DNA of 45,297 nucleotides from Thermodesulfobacteriales bacterium. Its GTDB lineage: Bacteria; Desulfobacterota; Thermodesulfobacteria; Thermodesulfobacteriales; Thermodesulfatatoraceae. The stretch lies in assembly GCA_026986115.1 (NCBI GenBank), contig JALSPG010000056.1:1-45297 (forward strand). Direction: 5' to 3'. The position numbers and the translations under genes were made by a program. Below the pieces are notes generated by a model. The model ran no database searches, had not been told where the DNA came from, and saw nothing but the letters and a program-made list of their open reading frames with translations. Below, piece by piece: positions 32,150 to 41,262 of the stretch (position 1 is the stretch's first letter; each line of letters starts with the position of its first letter).

Positions 32150-34849
32150 ATGGGTTTTGAAGAAGATGTCCTCAAAGACTTCATTACTGAGGCTAAAGAA
32201 AATCTAGAAAGGCTCGATGAGGAGTTTGTAGAGCTTGAACAACGCCCGGAAGATCGCGAACTCCTTTCGAGCATCTTTCGAACTATTCATACCATCAAAG
32301 GCACCGCGGGGTTTTTTGGCTTCAAGACTCTTGAGGCTATTGCCCATTTTGCTGAAGATATTCTTTCCAAACTTCGTGATGGTCTGGTAGTTGCTGATGA
32401 AGAGACTATAGACGTACTTCTAAAAGCCGTAGACTATATCAAAGCCATTATTGCTGCTCTAGAAGAAACGGGTAAAGAACCTGTAGACGAAACCTATTTA
32501 GATTTTCTGGTTGATTTGAGAAATTTTGCCGAAAAAGTGGCGAAAAAAGCCGAAAGTGGAGGCACTCAAACGGGAGATAAATCCCAAGAAGAAGCAACTA
32601 AAGAAGCTTCTCCATCTGAAACTGGTGCTACATCAGAAGAAAGTGCTGCCAAAGATGAAAAAGAGAAAACTCCAGAGGAAGTTAAGGCTCCAGAAGAAGG
32701 TGAGGCTAAAGGAGAAAGAGCAAAACCTGAAGCAGAGAGCAAACCTGAAGCCCCTAAACCTTCTTCTCCCAAGAAGGAAGAAAAAGCCGTTCCCCACGTC
32801 CATCTTACCGAGACCCACGTGCGGGTGGATGTAAAACTCCTTGACCAACTCATGAATCTTGCTGGAGAATTGGTCCTTTCCCGCAATCGTCTTGTTCAGA
32901 TTGCTTCTCGTATCAGTGATGCGGAATTACAGAATGCCACTCAGAATTTATCACTGGTAACCACTGAACTCCAAGAAAAGATCATGAAAACCCGCATGCA
33001 GCCTATCGGAAACGTGTTTAATAAATTTCCTCGCATTGTACGGGATTTAGCCCGTTCTACAGGCAAGAAAGTTAACCTGCGTATTGAAGGGGCAGACACC
33101 GAGCTTGACCGTTCTATCATTGATGCCATCAAGGATCCTCTCACCCACCTAGTTCGAAACTCCATTGATCACGGGATCGAAGATCCGGACACGAGGGTTC
33201 AGCTGGGCAAACCCCCGGTGGGTACTTTGGTGCTTCGCGCTTATCACGAAGGTGGGCAAGTGGTAATTGAGATCGAAGATGACGGGCGTGGTATTGATGT
33301 AGAGAAAGTCAAACAAAAGGCCATTGAAAAAGGCCTTATTACCCCTGCAGAAGCGGAAAAAATGAGCGACAGAGAAGCGCTAGCCCTTATTTTTAAGCCC
33401 GGCTTTTCCACTGCCAAACAGGTCACCAATATTTCCGGCCGTGGAGTTGGGATGGATGTGGTGAAAACCAATGTGGAGAAGCTCGGGGGAAGTATTGATA
33501 TTCAAACGGTTCTTGGAGCAGGTACCACGGTAAGGCTCAAGATTCCTCTGACTCTTGCTATCATTCCAGCCTTGGTGGTTACTTGCGAAGGGCAACGCTA
33601 TGCTATTCCACAGGTAAGTTTGCGGGAGCTGGTGGGTCTTTCTTCTGAAACTCGGAAAAATATCCACCAGATTGGAGATTCTGAATTCTTCCGTCTGCGG
33701 GGAGAGATGGTCCCCATTATTAGGCTTTCGAAAATTCTGGGCCTGGAGGCCGAAGCGCGCGAAAATGAAAGTCTTGTAATTCTTAATTCTGGGGCCATGG
33801 ATTTCGGCCTGGTGGTAGATGAAATCTGGGACTCTGAGGAAATAGTGGTCAAACCTCTTGGTAAGCACTTCAAAGATATCTCCATTTTTGCTGGGGCTAC
33901 CATTATGGGGGATGGGAAAATGGCCCTCATCTTAGACGTGGTAGGAATCTCTCGCAAAATCGGTCTCAAGGTAGAAGATGTGGACCGAGTTAAGGAAGAG
34001 ACCACCTCTCGGAGTACGCTGACTGAAGATGAGCAGCAATTTATTCTTCTCTTTAATGTTTCACCCGAAGAACAATTTGCCATTCCCTTGGCTCTGGTAG
34101 CACGGCTTGACAAAATCAAGGCGGATAAACTCGAATTTGTAGGTGGCAAAGAAATTGTTCAGTACCGCGGGCGCAGTATGCCCATCATCCGACTTGAAAA
34201 TTATCTTCCCATCCAGCCTCTTCCCGAACAGGACGAGTATCATCTCCTAGTCTTTGCAGAAGGAGAACGAGAAGTGGCTTTTCTGGTATCTCGCATCGTG
34301 GATAGTATACAGACCCACGTAAAACTTGACGAACGACTTTACCAGATCGAAGGGGTTTTGGGTTCTGCCATTATCAAAGACCGCACCACCCTCTTTCTTG
34401 ATGTTTACAAGATTATTGAAATGCACGATCCGTACTTCTTTATGAAGATTATTCCCCAAGAAGAGCGCCCTTACCGGGTGCTTCTGGCAGAAGATTCTCC
34501 CTTCTTCCGTCAGATGATCGCCAACTATTTGTCAGCAGCAGGTTACGAAGTTGAAACTGCTACAGATGGTCTTGAAGCCTGGGAGAAGCTCCAAAAGGAA
34601 TCTTTTGACGTGCTCATTACTGACATCGAAATGCCCCATATGACAGGAATTGAACTGGCAAAGAAGATTCGAGCTGACGAGCGGTTAGCAAACCTGCCGA
34701 TCATGGCTCTTACTTCTCTTGCTAGCGACGAACACAAACGGCGGGGGCTTGAAGCTGGAATCGATGAATATCAGGTAAAATTGGAACGTTCGAAGGTGCT
34801 GGAGGCCCTGGCAGACCTCCTCAATAGAAAATATGCCCAGGCGGCATGA
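32150..34849 (+). CDS. cheA: CheA hybrid histidine kinase: Hpt, kinase, two CheW-like domains, REC
   Basis: An 899-residue chemotaxis kinase. Hpt at 1-110 has phospho-His47 in FRTIHTIKGTAGFFGF. Residues about 130-215 are a Glu/Lys/Pro-rich low-complexity linker in place of a recognisable P2 CheY-binding domain. Dimerisation helices (220-290) lead to the ATPase: N box HLVRNSIDHGIEDP (333-346), G1 DDGRGIDVE, G2 SGRGVGMDVV. Two CheW-like modules follow (about 463-600 and 625-755), then a C-terminal REC (775-890) with Asp825 in LITDIEMPHM. The extra CheW and REC suggest different array geometry or a phosphate sink; both readings are inference. Confidence 0.95.
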   Translation: MGFEEDVLKDFITEAKENLERLDEEFVELEQRPEDRELLSSIFRTIHTIKGTAGFFGFKTLEAIAHFAEDILSKLRDGLVVADEETIDVLLKAVDYIKAIIAALEETGKEPVDETYLDFLVDLRNFAEKVAKKAESGGTQTGDKSQEEATKEASPSETGATSEESAAKDEKEKTPEEVKAPEEGEAKGERAKPEAESKPEAPKPSSPKKEEKAVPHVHLTETHVRVDVKLLDQLMNLAGELVLSRNRLVQIASRISDAELQNATQNLSLVTTELQEKIMKTRMQPIGNVFNKFPRIVRDLARSTGKKVNLRIEGADTELDRSIIDAIKDPLTHLVRNSIDHGIEDPDTRVQLGKPPVGTLVLRAYHEGGQVVIEIEDDGRGIDVEKVKQKAIEKGLITPAEAEKMSDREALALIFKPGFSTAKQVTNISGRGVGMDVVKTNVEKLGGSIDIQTVLGAGTTVRLKIPLTLAIIPALVVTCEGQRYAIPQVSLRELVGLSSETRKNIHQIGDSEFFRLRGEMVPIIRLSKILGLEAEARENESLVILNSGAMDFGLVVDEIWDSEEIVVKPLGKHFKDISIFAGATIMGDGKMALILDVVGISRKIGLKVEDVDRVKEETTSRSTLTEDEQQFILLFNVSPEEQFAIPLALVARLDKIKADKLEFVGGKEIVQYRGRSMPIIRLENYLPIQPLPEQDEYHLLVFAEGEREVAFLVSRIVDSIQTHVKLDERLYQIEGVLGSAIIKDRTTLFLDVYKIIEMHDPYFFMKIIPQEERPYRVLLAEDSPFFRQMIANYLSAAGYEVETATDGLEAWEKLQKESFDVLITDIEMPHMTGIELAKKIRADERLANLPIMALTSLASDEHKRRGLEAGIDEYQVKLERSKVLEALADLLNRKYAQAA

Positions 34850-35787
34850 AGGTTTTTGACCCTTACCGTATCCTCGGCATAAGTCCAGAGGCAAACTTGG
34901 AGGAAATAAGGCGCGCCTTTCGGGAGAAGGCGCGCCAGCTCCATCCTGATTTGGGTGGAAAGAAGGAGCTTTTTTTAGAACTTAAGCGTTCTTACGACTT
35001 TCTTTGTGCCCGCTTATCTCCCAATCGCTTAAGAATTTTTAAAGAAAGACCACGAGGCGACAACTACCTTCTATCTTTCCTTGATGTGACAGCCAAAGAA
35101 CTTGCTCTGGGGGCTACGGTAACAGTAGTAGTTCCAGGTAAACCAAAGATTTGTCCTCATTGTCATGGGAAAGGGCAAAATCCCTCAGGGCGGAAAGAAA
35201 AGTGTCTTCTTTGTGAAGGTCAGGGAGAAATTGAATTTCTTGGAGCTAAAAGGCACTTGAAGATAGTTTGCCCTCGCTGTGGCGGAAGAGGAAAAGTCTT
35301 TGTAGATATTTGTCCCCACTGTCGCGGACGAGGAGAGATCTCTGGTGAAAGGGAGCTAATTTTAAAATTGCCTCTTGGGGCACGTCCTGGCGATATCCTC
35401 CATCTTCCGCCCCGGGAAGAAAACGAAGTAGATATATTTTTTGAGCTACAGGTTCATCCTAGTGGAAACATTGTTTTTGAGGGAAGACAATTAGTAAGTC
35501 GGGTAGCAGTTTCTTTTTGGAATTTTGCTTTAGGCCGGCCTCTTGAGGTGGAAACCCTTGAAGGTTACGAAAAAATTTTTCTTCCCCCACGTTTTCAACC
35601 CGGAACCTTCTTTACCCTTCCCAATCGAGGTCCTTACAGGGAAGATGGAAGCCGGGAAGATCTTTTGATAAAGGTGGAGGTAGTTTTTCCTTTAGATCTT
35701 CCCCCTACCGCCCGAAAAAAATTAAAAGAATTCGCTGAAATCATGGAAAAGGAGGCACAAGATGCAACTTCCGGCTACCAAAGCTGA
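34846..35787 (+). CDS. DnaJ-like (Hsp40) protein inside the chemotaxis operon
   Basis: A 313-residue type I-like Hsp40. J domain at 1-60: YRILGISPEANLEEIRRAF with intact HPD (QLHPDLGG). Then four zinc-type repeats CPHCHGKG, CLLCEGQG, CPRCGGRG, CPHCRGRG at about residues 102-165, and C-terminal substrate domains (LPLGARPGDILHLPP). The usual Gly/Phe linker after the J domain is reduced, and it is 50-60 residues shorter than DnaJ. It overlaps cheA by 4 bp (ATGA) and cheW by 26 bp, so it is co-translated with the signalling array; no dnaK or grpE is near. A specialised chaperone role is inference. Confidence 0.9.
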   Translation: MKVFDPYRILGISPEANLEEIRRAFREKARQLHPDLGGKKELFLELKRSYDFLCARLSPNRLRIFKERPRGDNYLLSFLDVTAKELALGATVTVVVPGKPKICPHCHGKGQNPSGRKEKCLLCEGQGEIEFLGAKRHLKIVCPRCGGRGKVFVDICPHCRGRGEISGERELILKLPLGARPGDILHLPPREENEVDIFFELQVHPSGNIVFEGRQLVSRVAVSFWNFALGRPLEVETLEGYEKIFLPPRFQPGTFFTLPNRGPYREDGSREDLLIKVEVVFPLDLPPTARKKLKEFAEIMEKEAQDATSGYQS

Positions 35788-36226
35788 AGAGAAAAAACTG
35801 GCACTTGCCGAGGAAAGTAGACTGTTTATTACTTTTTGGTTGGCAGATTTTCTCTTTGCCTTACCAGTAGAAGAAGTCGTAGAAATCAACCGTTCTCTTG
35901 ATATTACCCCGGTGCCCCAGGCCCCTTCTTTTGTTTCTGGCATCATTAATTTGCGAGGCCAAATTCTTACCGCTATCGACCTTGCCCAAAGAATTGGACT
36001 TAAAAGGGAGAAAGAGGCTCACCACAATGTCATTATAGGCCGGGACGAAGAGCCTTTAAGTCTCTTGGTAGAGCAAGTTGGTGACGTACTTGAGATTCCC
36101 GTTTCACAAATTGAAGATCCTCCAGAAGTTATTGAAGGGCTTGATATTCAGTTTGTAAAGAACGTGTCTAAGTTACCAGACCGTTTGCTTGTTATTTTAG
36201 ATGTGAAGAGAATCCTTGAACATTAA
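35762..36226 (+). CDS. cheW: CheW, receptor-kinase coupling protein
   Basis: A 154-residue single CheW domain: FWLADFLFALPVEEVVEIN, ITPVPQAPSFVSGIINLRG, QILTAIDLAQRIGL, then SLLVEQVGDVLEI and RLLVILDVKRIL. It couples CheA to receptors. The ATG lies within the end of the DnaJ-like gene with a GGAGG site (AAGGAGGCACAAG). Its stop overlaps the convergent HNH gene by 4 bp. The N-terminal 20 residues are charged and unlike typical CheW. Confidence 0.95.
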   Translation: MQLPATKAEEKKLALAEESRLFITFWLADFLFALPVEEVVEINRSLDITPVPQAPSFVSGIINLRGQILTAIDLAQRIGLKREKEAHHNVIIGRDEEPLSLLVEQVGDVLEIPVSQIEDPPEVIEGLDIQFVKNVSKLPDRLLVILDVKRILEH

Positions 36227-36834
36227 TTTTCGAACTCTGGAAGCCCCGCGTATTCCAAAAATTGACGCCAAGCCTTTTTTTTCTCGCGGGGAAAGTCTTC
36301 CATAATAAGGCTTTCCCAACGCGGGGCCCGAGGTTTGCTAAGAAGTTTCATCCCGGCTTCTTCTGGCGTGCGGTCTCCCTTTTTGAGATTACATTTTCGG
36401 CAGCAAAGAACCACGTTGTCCCAGGTGGTTTTGCCCCCGCGGGAGCGGGGAAGAATATGGTCGATGGTGCGATCTTTGGGATTCTTGACGCTTTTGCCGC
36501 AATACTGGCAAGTATAGCGGTCACGAATTAAAAGATTGGCTCGCGAAAATACCACTTCTACCCTGGGAAGACGGTCAAAGGTGACAAGATAAATGGCGTC
36601 AGGGGCTAAAAAAGAAAGACTTGGGCTGTGAATCATCTTCCCATTACCATTGGTATAAAAACGCGAAGCTTCTATCCATTCTTCTAAAGTATGGGTCGTC
36701 CAGTCGGGTGTGATAACCTTGGCGGTACCTTTTACCAAATGGCAGATTGCCCTCTGTACCGTTGTCACTTGAACGGCTTGATAACTCCGGTTGAGAACCA
36801 AAACCTTTTCGTCAAGAACAGAGGCTTTCCCCAA
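36223..36834 (-). CDS. HNH endonuclease family protein
   Basis: A 203-residue protein with a C-terminal HNH domain: RDRYTCQYCGKSVKNPKD, TIDHILPRSRGGKTTWDN and CCRKCNLKKGDRTPEEAG, i.e. two CXXC zinc pairs around His-Asp. The N-terminal half (VLVLNRSYQAVQVTTVQRA) is conserved in many free-living anaerobes; function unknown, not clearly linked to a phage or intron. The start is TTG at 36832-36834 with AAGGAGG. Convergent with cheW, overlapping by 4 bp. Confidence 0.9.
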   Translation of the reverse strand: MGKASVLDEKVLVLNRSYQAVQVTTVQRAICHLVKGTAKVITPDWTTHTLEEWIEASRFYTNGNGKMIHSPSLSFLAPDAIYLVTFDRLPRVEVVFSRANLLIRDRYTCQYCGKSVKNPKDRTIDHILPRSRGGKTTWDNVVLCCRKCNLKKGDRTPEEAGMKLLSKPRAPRWESLIMEDFPREKKKAWRQFLEYAGLPEFEN

Positions 36835-36901
36835 GTTGCCTCCTTGAAAATTTTTTGTGATACTCTAACGCAAAAAATATTATTTGTCATTGAAAGGGTA
36901 T

Positions 36902-37252
36902 ATGCGTCTTTGGCTCTTACTGATAAGTCTTTTCATATTGCTCGCCTGTTCGGGGCCAGAGGAATTCCCTGAAGTGGAGTTTCTTTCTCCTTTTACTGCC
37001 AAAGTAATTTACAAAGGGAAAGAATACATTTTAGAAAAGGATTCCCCTCCACCGCCCCACTTCCCCTTCATTTACCGCTTTGAGGAAGACGGTGACTTGG
37101 ATCTCAAAATAGGGGGCAGATGGATCGAATTTGACAATCCCTTTGACCTGGATATAGATACTCCAAAGTTTTTCAAACGTTCCAAAAAGACAAAAACTTT
37201 TAAATATCAAAAGAAATCCCTGCGGCGGGCGAGGAGTTCCCGTAAAAGATGA
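36902..37252 (+). CDS. Small lipoprotein
   Basis: I place the start at ATG 36902, which has a GAAAGGG site and yields a lipoprotein signal RLWLLLISLFILLAC with lipobox Cys (residue 16 from this start); the longer reading from TTG 36884 is less likely. The mature part (about 100 residues) contains acidic and Pro-rich stretches and ends in a basic tail (KKSLRRARSSRKR). No family recognised. The stop overlaps trpF (ATGA at 37249), so the two are co-translated. Confidence 0.75.
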   Translation: MRLWLLLISLFILLACSGPEEFPEVEFLSPFTAKVIYKGKEYILEKDSPPPPHFPFIYRFEEDGDLDLKIGGRWIEFDNPFDLDIDTPKFFKRSKKTKTFKYQKKSLRRARSSRKR

Positions 37253-37866
37253 TCAAAGTCAAAATCTGCGGTATTAAAAGATTAACAGACGCTTTACTAG
37301 CTGCAGAACTAGGAGCTTCAGCGGTAGGCTTTATTTTTTATCCCAAAAGTCCCCGTTATATTTCTCCAGAAAGGGCTTCCCAGATTAGTCAGGCCCTTCC
37401 CCCTTTTTTGCTTCGTGTGGGGGTCTTTGTAAATGAAAGTCCTGAAAAAATTCGCCATATTAGAAAGCAGGTGGGGCTTGATCTAATCCAGCTCCACGGG
37501 GAAGAAGACCCTCTTTTTTGCCGCCAATTTTTTCCGCGGGTTTTCAAGGCCTTTCGGATAAAGGGATCTCAAGATCTAAAACAAATTGCATCTTACCGGG
37601 GATGTGTAGGGGGTATCCTTCTGGATACTTTTTCAAGGGGAATTCCTGGTGGGACCGGAAAAACTTTTGATTGGCGTTTGGCTTGTGAAGCCCAAAAATT
37701 CGGCCTGCCACTTATTCTGGCCGGTGGACTTGGCCCTGGAAATGTTCTTGAGGCCATAAGGATGGTCAAGCCCTATGGGATAGATGTAAATTCTGGGGTA
37801 GAGATCGCTCCCGGAATCAAACATCCGGCCCTTCTAAGAGAACTTTTCCGAAAGCTAAGTGTCTGA
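37249..37866 (+). CDS. trpF: Phosphoribosylanthranilate isomerase (TrpF)
   Basis: A 205-residue (beta/alpha)8 enzyme of tryptophan synthesis. Motifs: KVKICGIKRLTDALLAAELG (catalytic Cys7), FIFYPKSPRYISPERA, VGVFVNESPEKI, LDLIQLHGEED, LLDTFSRGIPGGTGKTFDW (catalytic Asp and GGTG phosphate loop), PLILAGGLGPGNV and YGIDVNSGVE. Complete. No other trp gene is adjacent, so the pathway is scattered. Confidence 0.97.
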   Translation: MIKVKICGIKRLTDALLAAELGASAVGFIFYPKSPRYISPERASQISQALPPFLLRVGVFVNESPEKIRHIRKQVGLDLIQLHGEEDPLFCRQFFPRVFKAFRIKGSQDLKQIASYRGCVGGILLDTFSRGIPGGTGKTFDWRLACEAQKFGLPLILAGGLGPGNVLEAIRMVKPYGIDVNSGVEIAPGIKHPALLRELFRKLSV

Positions 37867-37927
37867 TGAAAATTTATAAAAAGGTTGTAAAATCTCTTCC
37901 GCATTTAAAAGTGATGATCTTGGCCCA

Positions 37928-38812
37928 ATGAAAGAGAAGAATACACGTGAAAATCGGAGTCAGCGCTCCTTTGGAAAACAAGAGGGAAGGGTAAAAAGAT
38001 CTTCTAGAAGCTCTGCCAAACCTTACGTTGTCGAAGTGGTTTTGCGAGACAATTTTCCCGGGCTTCATGCTGTGGCAACAGGTCTTTCCCTCAAACCAGG
38101 AGATATGGTTCTTTTAGATTTAGGGGAGCGCCCGGAGGTAGCCAAAGTTATTTCGCCGGCGGTATTTTTACCCTTGAATCTTGAGGCTCTTCCCAAAATT
38201 AAACGATTGGCCTCCTTAAAAGAAATAAGCCGTTATAAAGAAAATATTAGGTTTGAAGAAAAGGCTTGGAGTATTTGCGAGCAATTAGCCCGAGAACAGG
38301 GACTTGAGATGAAGTTGGTACGGGTGGAGCGCCTTTATGACCGCAGCAAGGTTACTTTTTATTACACTGCAGACGGGCGGATTGATTTTCGGCAACTGGT
38401 AAAGGATCTGGTGAGAGCTTTGCGTACTCGAATTGAAATGCGGCAAATAGGAGTCCGGCACGAAGCTGGAATGTTAGGGGGGATAGGTTGTTGTGGGCGA
38501 GAAATTTGCTGCGCAAGTTTTCTTAGGAAGTTTGATCCTGTTTCCATTAAAATTGCCAAGGAACAGAGCCTCCCTTTAGATCCGGTAAAGATTTCCGGGC
38601 TTTGTGGTCGTCTTCTTTGTTGTCTTCTCTTTGAACACAATGTTTACGCCGAACTTGCCGCCTCGCTGCCTAAAATTGGCAAAAAAATCTCTCTGCCAGA
38701 TTATGAAGGACGGGTGGTGCGCTATAATATTTTCCGGCATTCGGTTACCATTGAAACTTCTCAGGGTCAGGAAATAGAGATCCCCATGAAGGAGTTCCGG
38801 AAGGAGAAATAA
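37928..38812 (+). CDS. RicT/PSP1-type protein
   Basis: A 294-residue protein of the PSP1 C-terminal family (B. subtilis YaaT/RicT-like). After a basic tail (residues 1-32) comes VVEVVLRDNFPGLHAVATG, then RVERLYDRSKVTFYYTADG, RQLVKDLVRALRTRIEMRQ and the Cys-rich GGIGCCGREICCASFL and SGLCGRLLCCLLFE. RicT-like Cys residues bind Fe-S clusters in Bacillus and control RNA processing by RNase Y; role in this lineage unknown. It is adjacent to metG by one base, a conserved pairing in related genomes. Confidence 0.9.
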   Translation: MKEKNTRENRSQRSFGKQEGRVKRSSRSSAKPYVVEVVLRDNFPGLHAVATGLSLKPGDMVLLDLGERPEVAKVISPAVFLPLNLEALPKIKRLASLKEISRYKENIRFEEKAWSICEQLAREQGLEMKLVRVERLYDRSKVTFYYTADGRIDFRQLVKDLVRALRTRIEMRQIGVRHEAGMLGGIGCCGREICCASFLRKFDPVSIKIAKEQSLPLDPVKISGLCGRLLCCLLFEHNVYAELAASLPKIGKKISLPDYEGRVVRYNIFRHSVTIETSQGQEIEIPMKEFRKEK

Positions 38813-38813
38813 A

Positions 38814-40703
38814 ATGGCTTTTTACATCACCACCCCCATTTACTACGTAAATGCTGAACCTCATCTTGGTCATGCCTATACCACCGTGGTGGCAGACGTA
38901 GTAGCCCGTCTTAAACGCCTTTTTGGGGAAGAGGTCTTTTTTCTTACTGGTACTGATGAACACGGAGATAAGATTGTTCAGGCGGCCCGGAAAAAGGGTC
39001 TTTCACCCCAACAATATGTGGACTTCATGAGCAAACTTTTCCGAGATACCTGGCCGCTTCTCAATATTTCTTATACGCGTTTTATCCGCACCACAGATCC
39101 AGAACACAAAGAGGTGGTCCGTTATGTACTTCAGAAAATTTATGAACAAGGCGATATTTATTATGATGAATATGAGGGTCTCTATTGTTTCGGTTGTGAA
39201 CGCTTCCTCACAGCAAAAGAATTAGTTGACGGCCTTTGTCCTGATCACCGCACCCCCCCTACACCTCTAAAAGAGGCCAATTATTTTTTCCGACTCTCTA
39301 AATATCAAGGTTGGCTTCGGAAATACATCGAAAGGAATCCAAATTTTATCACGCCCTCCCGTTATCGGAACGAAATCCTTTCTTTTTTAAAAGATGATCT
39401 CGAAGATTTGTGTATCTCAAGACCCAAATCACGTCTTACTTGGGGGATAGAGCTACCTTTTGATCCCAATTTTGTAACTTATGTTTGGTTTGACGCCCTT
39501 CTTAATTATCTTTCTGGTATTGGATACCCCAAAGATCCTAATTGGGAAAAGTTCTGGCCGGCGCACCACGTTATTGCTAAAGATATTTTAAAGCCACATG
39601 CTATCTATTGGCCTATTATGCTGAAGGCCTTGGGGCTTCCTCCCTTTGCCCAACTCCATGTTCATGGCTACTGGAATCTCGGTGAAGCCAAGATGTCTAA
39701 GTCTTTAGGAAACGTAGTACGTCCTAAAGAGCTGGTTGATAAATATGGTTGCGATCAAGTGCGCTATTTTCTTTTGCGCGAGATGGCCTTTGGGCTGGAT
39801 GCCAATTTTAGTGAAAAGGCCCTGGTCCTTAGGATTAATGCTGATTTGGCTAACGATTTCGGAAACCTTGTCTATCGAACCCTCACCATGGCGAAGAAAT
39901 ATTTTGGAGGCGAGGTTCCAGCTCCTACAGAGCCTCTCCCCGAGGACCGGGCTTTGGAAGATTTAGCTTTAAGCAAAGTAAAGATCTACCTTAACGAAAT
40001 GGAAGCTTTTCAGTTCCACCGTGCCCTTACTGAGCTTTGGGAATTAGTACGAGAGGCCAATCGTTATGTAGATTATCAAGCTCCTTGGGGGCTTGCCAAA
40101 GAGGGTAAAAGACAGCGCCTGGCCACGGTAATTTATTATTTACTTGAGGTTTTGCGCGTGCTTGCGGTAGCCCTTTGGCCGGTAATGCCTGATTCTTGCG
40201 AGAAAATCCTCACCAATTTAGGCCTTTCTCCCCAAGAGCATCTGAATTCTTCCGCATTAAAACGTTTTGGTGTTTTAAAGGCTGGTCTCAAGATCTCACG
40301 CGGCAAGGCCCTTTTTCCAAGGGTCGAAATGCCACAAACTCCAGAGGTTTCATCTCCAAAAAACGAGGAGAAAGAAATGCTTGAAGAGGTTTCTTTTGAA
40401 GATTTTACCCGACTTGACCTCCGAATAGCTGAAATTATAGCTGCAGAACGGATTTCCGGGACAGACAGACTCTTAAAGCTTACGGTGCGTTGTCCAGAAG
40501 AGAGGACAGTAGTGGCAGGAATAGCCGAATTTTACAATCCAGAAAGCCTAGTCGGGAAAAAAGTAGTTTTGCTCGCCAATCTTAAGCCTGCCAAAATAAG
40601 AGGAGTGGTTTCGCAAGGGATGATCTTGGCAGCCAAAGATGAAAAAAACTTAACCCTTTTGACCCCCGAAAAAGATATTTCCCCAGGAGCCAAGATTAGC
40701 TAA
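38814..40703 (+). CDS. metG: Methionyl-tRNA synthetase
   Basis: A 629-residue class I synthetase with the HIGH-like PHLGHAYTTVVADVV, zinc site CFGCERFLTAKELVDG and GLCPDHR, KMSKS in GEAKMSKSLGNVVRP, and a C-terminal EMAPII-type tRNA-binding domain (residues about 525-629: DFTRLDLRIAEIIAAERISG, ANLKPAKIRGVVSQGMIL). Length is normal for the type with appended tRNA-binding domain. The start ATG lies 1 base after the RicT-like stop. Confidence 0.97.
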   Translation: MAFYITTPIYYVNAEPHLGHAYTTVVADVVARLKRLFGEEVFFLTGTDEHGDKIVQAARKKGLSPQQYVDFMSKLFRDTWPLLNISYTRFIRTTDPEHKEVVRYVLQKIYEQGDIYYDEYEGLYCFGCERFLTAKELVDGLCPDHRTPPTPLKEANYFFRLSKYQGWLRKYIERNPNFITPSRYRNEILSFLKDDLEDLCISRPKSRLTWGIELPFDPNFVTYVWFDALLNYLSGIGYPKDPNWEKFWPAHHVIAKDILKPHAIYWPIMLKALGLPPFAQLHVHGYWNLGEAKMSKSLGNVVRPKELVDKYGCDQVRYFLLREMAFGLDANFSEKALVLRINADLANDFGNLVYRTLTMAKKYFGGEVPAPTEPLPEDRALEDLALSKVKIYLNEMEAFQFHRALTELWELVREANRYVDYQAPWGLAKEGKRQRLATVIYYLLEVLRVLAVALWPVMPDSCEKILTNLGLSPQEHLNSSALKRFGVLKAGLKISRGKALFPRVEMPQTPEVSSPKNEEKEMLEEVSFEDFTRLDLRIAEIIAAERISGTDRLLKLTVRCPEERTVVAGIAEFYNPESLVGKKVVLLANLKPAKIRGVVSQGMILAAKDEKNLTLLTPEKDISPGAKIS

Positions 40704-41047
40704 CGAAAATAGGCATCGGAAAGGTTAAGGGTTAGTTCGCTTATTATGTCTTGAAGAGCCTTTCGAAAACGATCTTTAAGATCTATTATTTCAAATCCTG
40801 CCTCATATTTATAGGCGCTATTTGACTGTTTAACCCATACAACTCGGGCTATCCCTTTAATAGGGGGATTAGAGTTAAAAGAAAAATAGACTATTTTTCC
40901 TGAAGAAAGGGGGGCTTCAGTAAGGGCTCTAAAACCTCCTAAACTTAAATCTAAGAGGTGGGCTTGGTAGACTTTAAAATCCCCCTCAAAAGCTAGAGAA
41001 CAATTAAACTTTACCTCAAAACGTCCAAAAAGTCTCTTGTCAAGCAT
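40700..41047 (-). CDS. PilZ-domain protein
   Basis: A 115-residue PilZ protein. The RXXXR motif (KRLFGRFEV) and the D/NXSXXG motif (LDLSLGGFR) are both present, so cyclic di-GMP binding is likely. It may link c-di-GMP to motility, which fits a window rich in flagellar and chemotaxis genes and the sigma-28-like site just upstream. Its end overlaps metG by 4 bp (convergent). The target is unknown. Confidence 0.85.
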   Translation of the reverse strand: MLDKRLFGRFEVKFNCSLAFEGDFKVYQAHLLDLSLGGFRALTEAPLSSGKIVYFSFNSNPPIKGIARVVWVKQSNSAYKYEAGFEIIDLKDRFRKALQDIISELTLNLSDAYFR

Positions 41048-41057
41048 CTTAAGACTA

Positions 41058-41084
41058 AGATCGACTCTCTCTAAATTTTCTTTA
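41058..41084 (-). promoter_or_regulatory. Sigma-28-like promoter of the PilZ gene
   Basis: The minus strand reads TAAAGAAA, 11 bases, GTCGATCT; the FliA spacing is exact (TAAA-N15), with 6 of 8 matches in the -10 box. The predicted start lies about 3-4 bases before the PilZ ATG. The remaining spacer to 41262 shows no gene. Confidence 0.4.
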
Positions 41085-41262
41085 AATTTTTGCGTTTGAT
41101 TTTAAAGCCAATTTTTAGAAACTTTATAAAATTAAACCTTATGAAAGTAATGGTTAATATCGAACAAAAGTTCCCACTAATAATTTCAACATAGATGTCA
41201 GCCAAAGTCCTTCTTTTTTCATCAGACATAAAATAAAAGGTTTCAAACTACCAAGGTTTCTT

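Noticed and set aside
32526-32834. Lysine-rich open frame within cheA
   Set aside because: An off-frame reading of the low-complexity linker of cheA.
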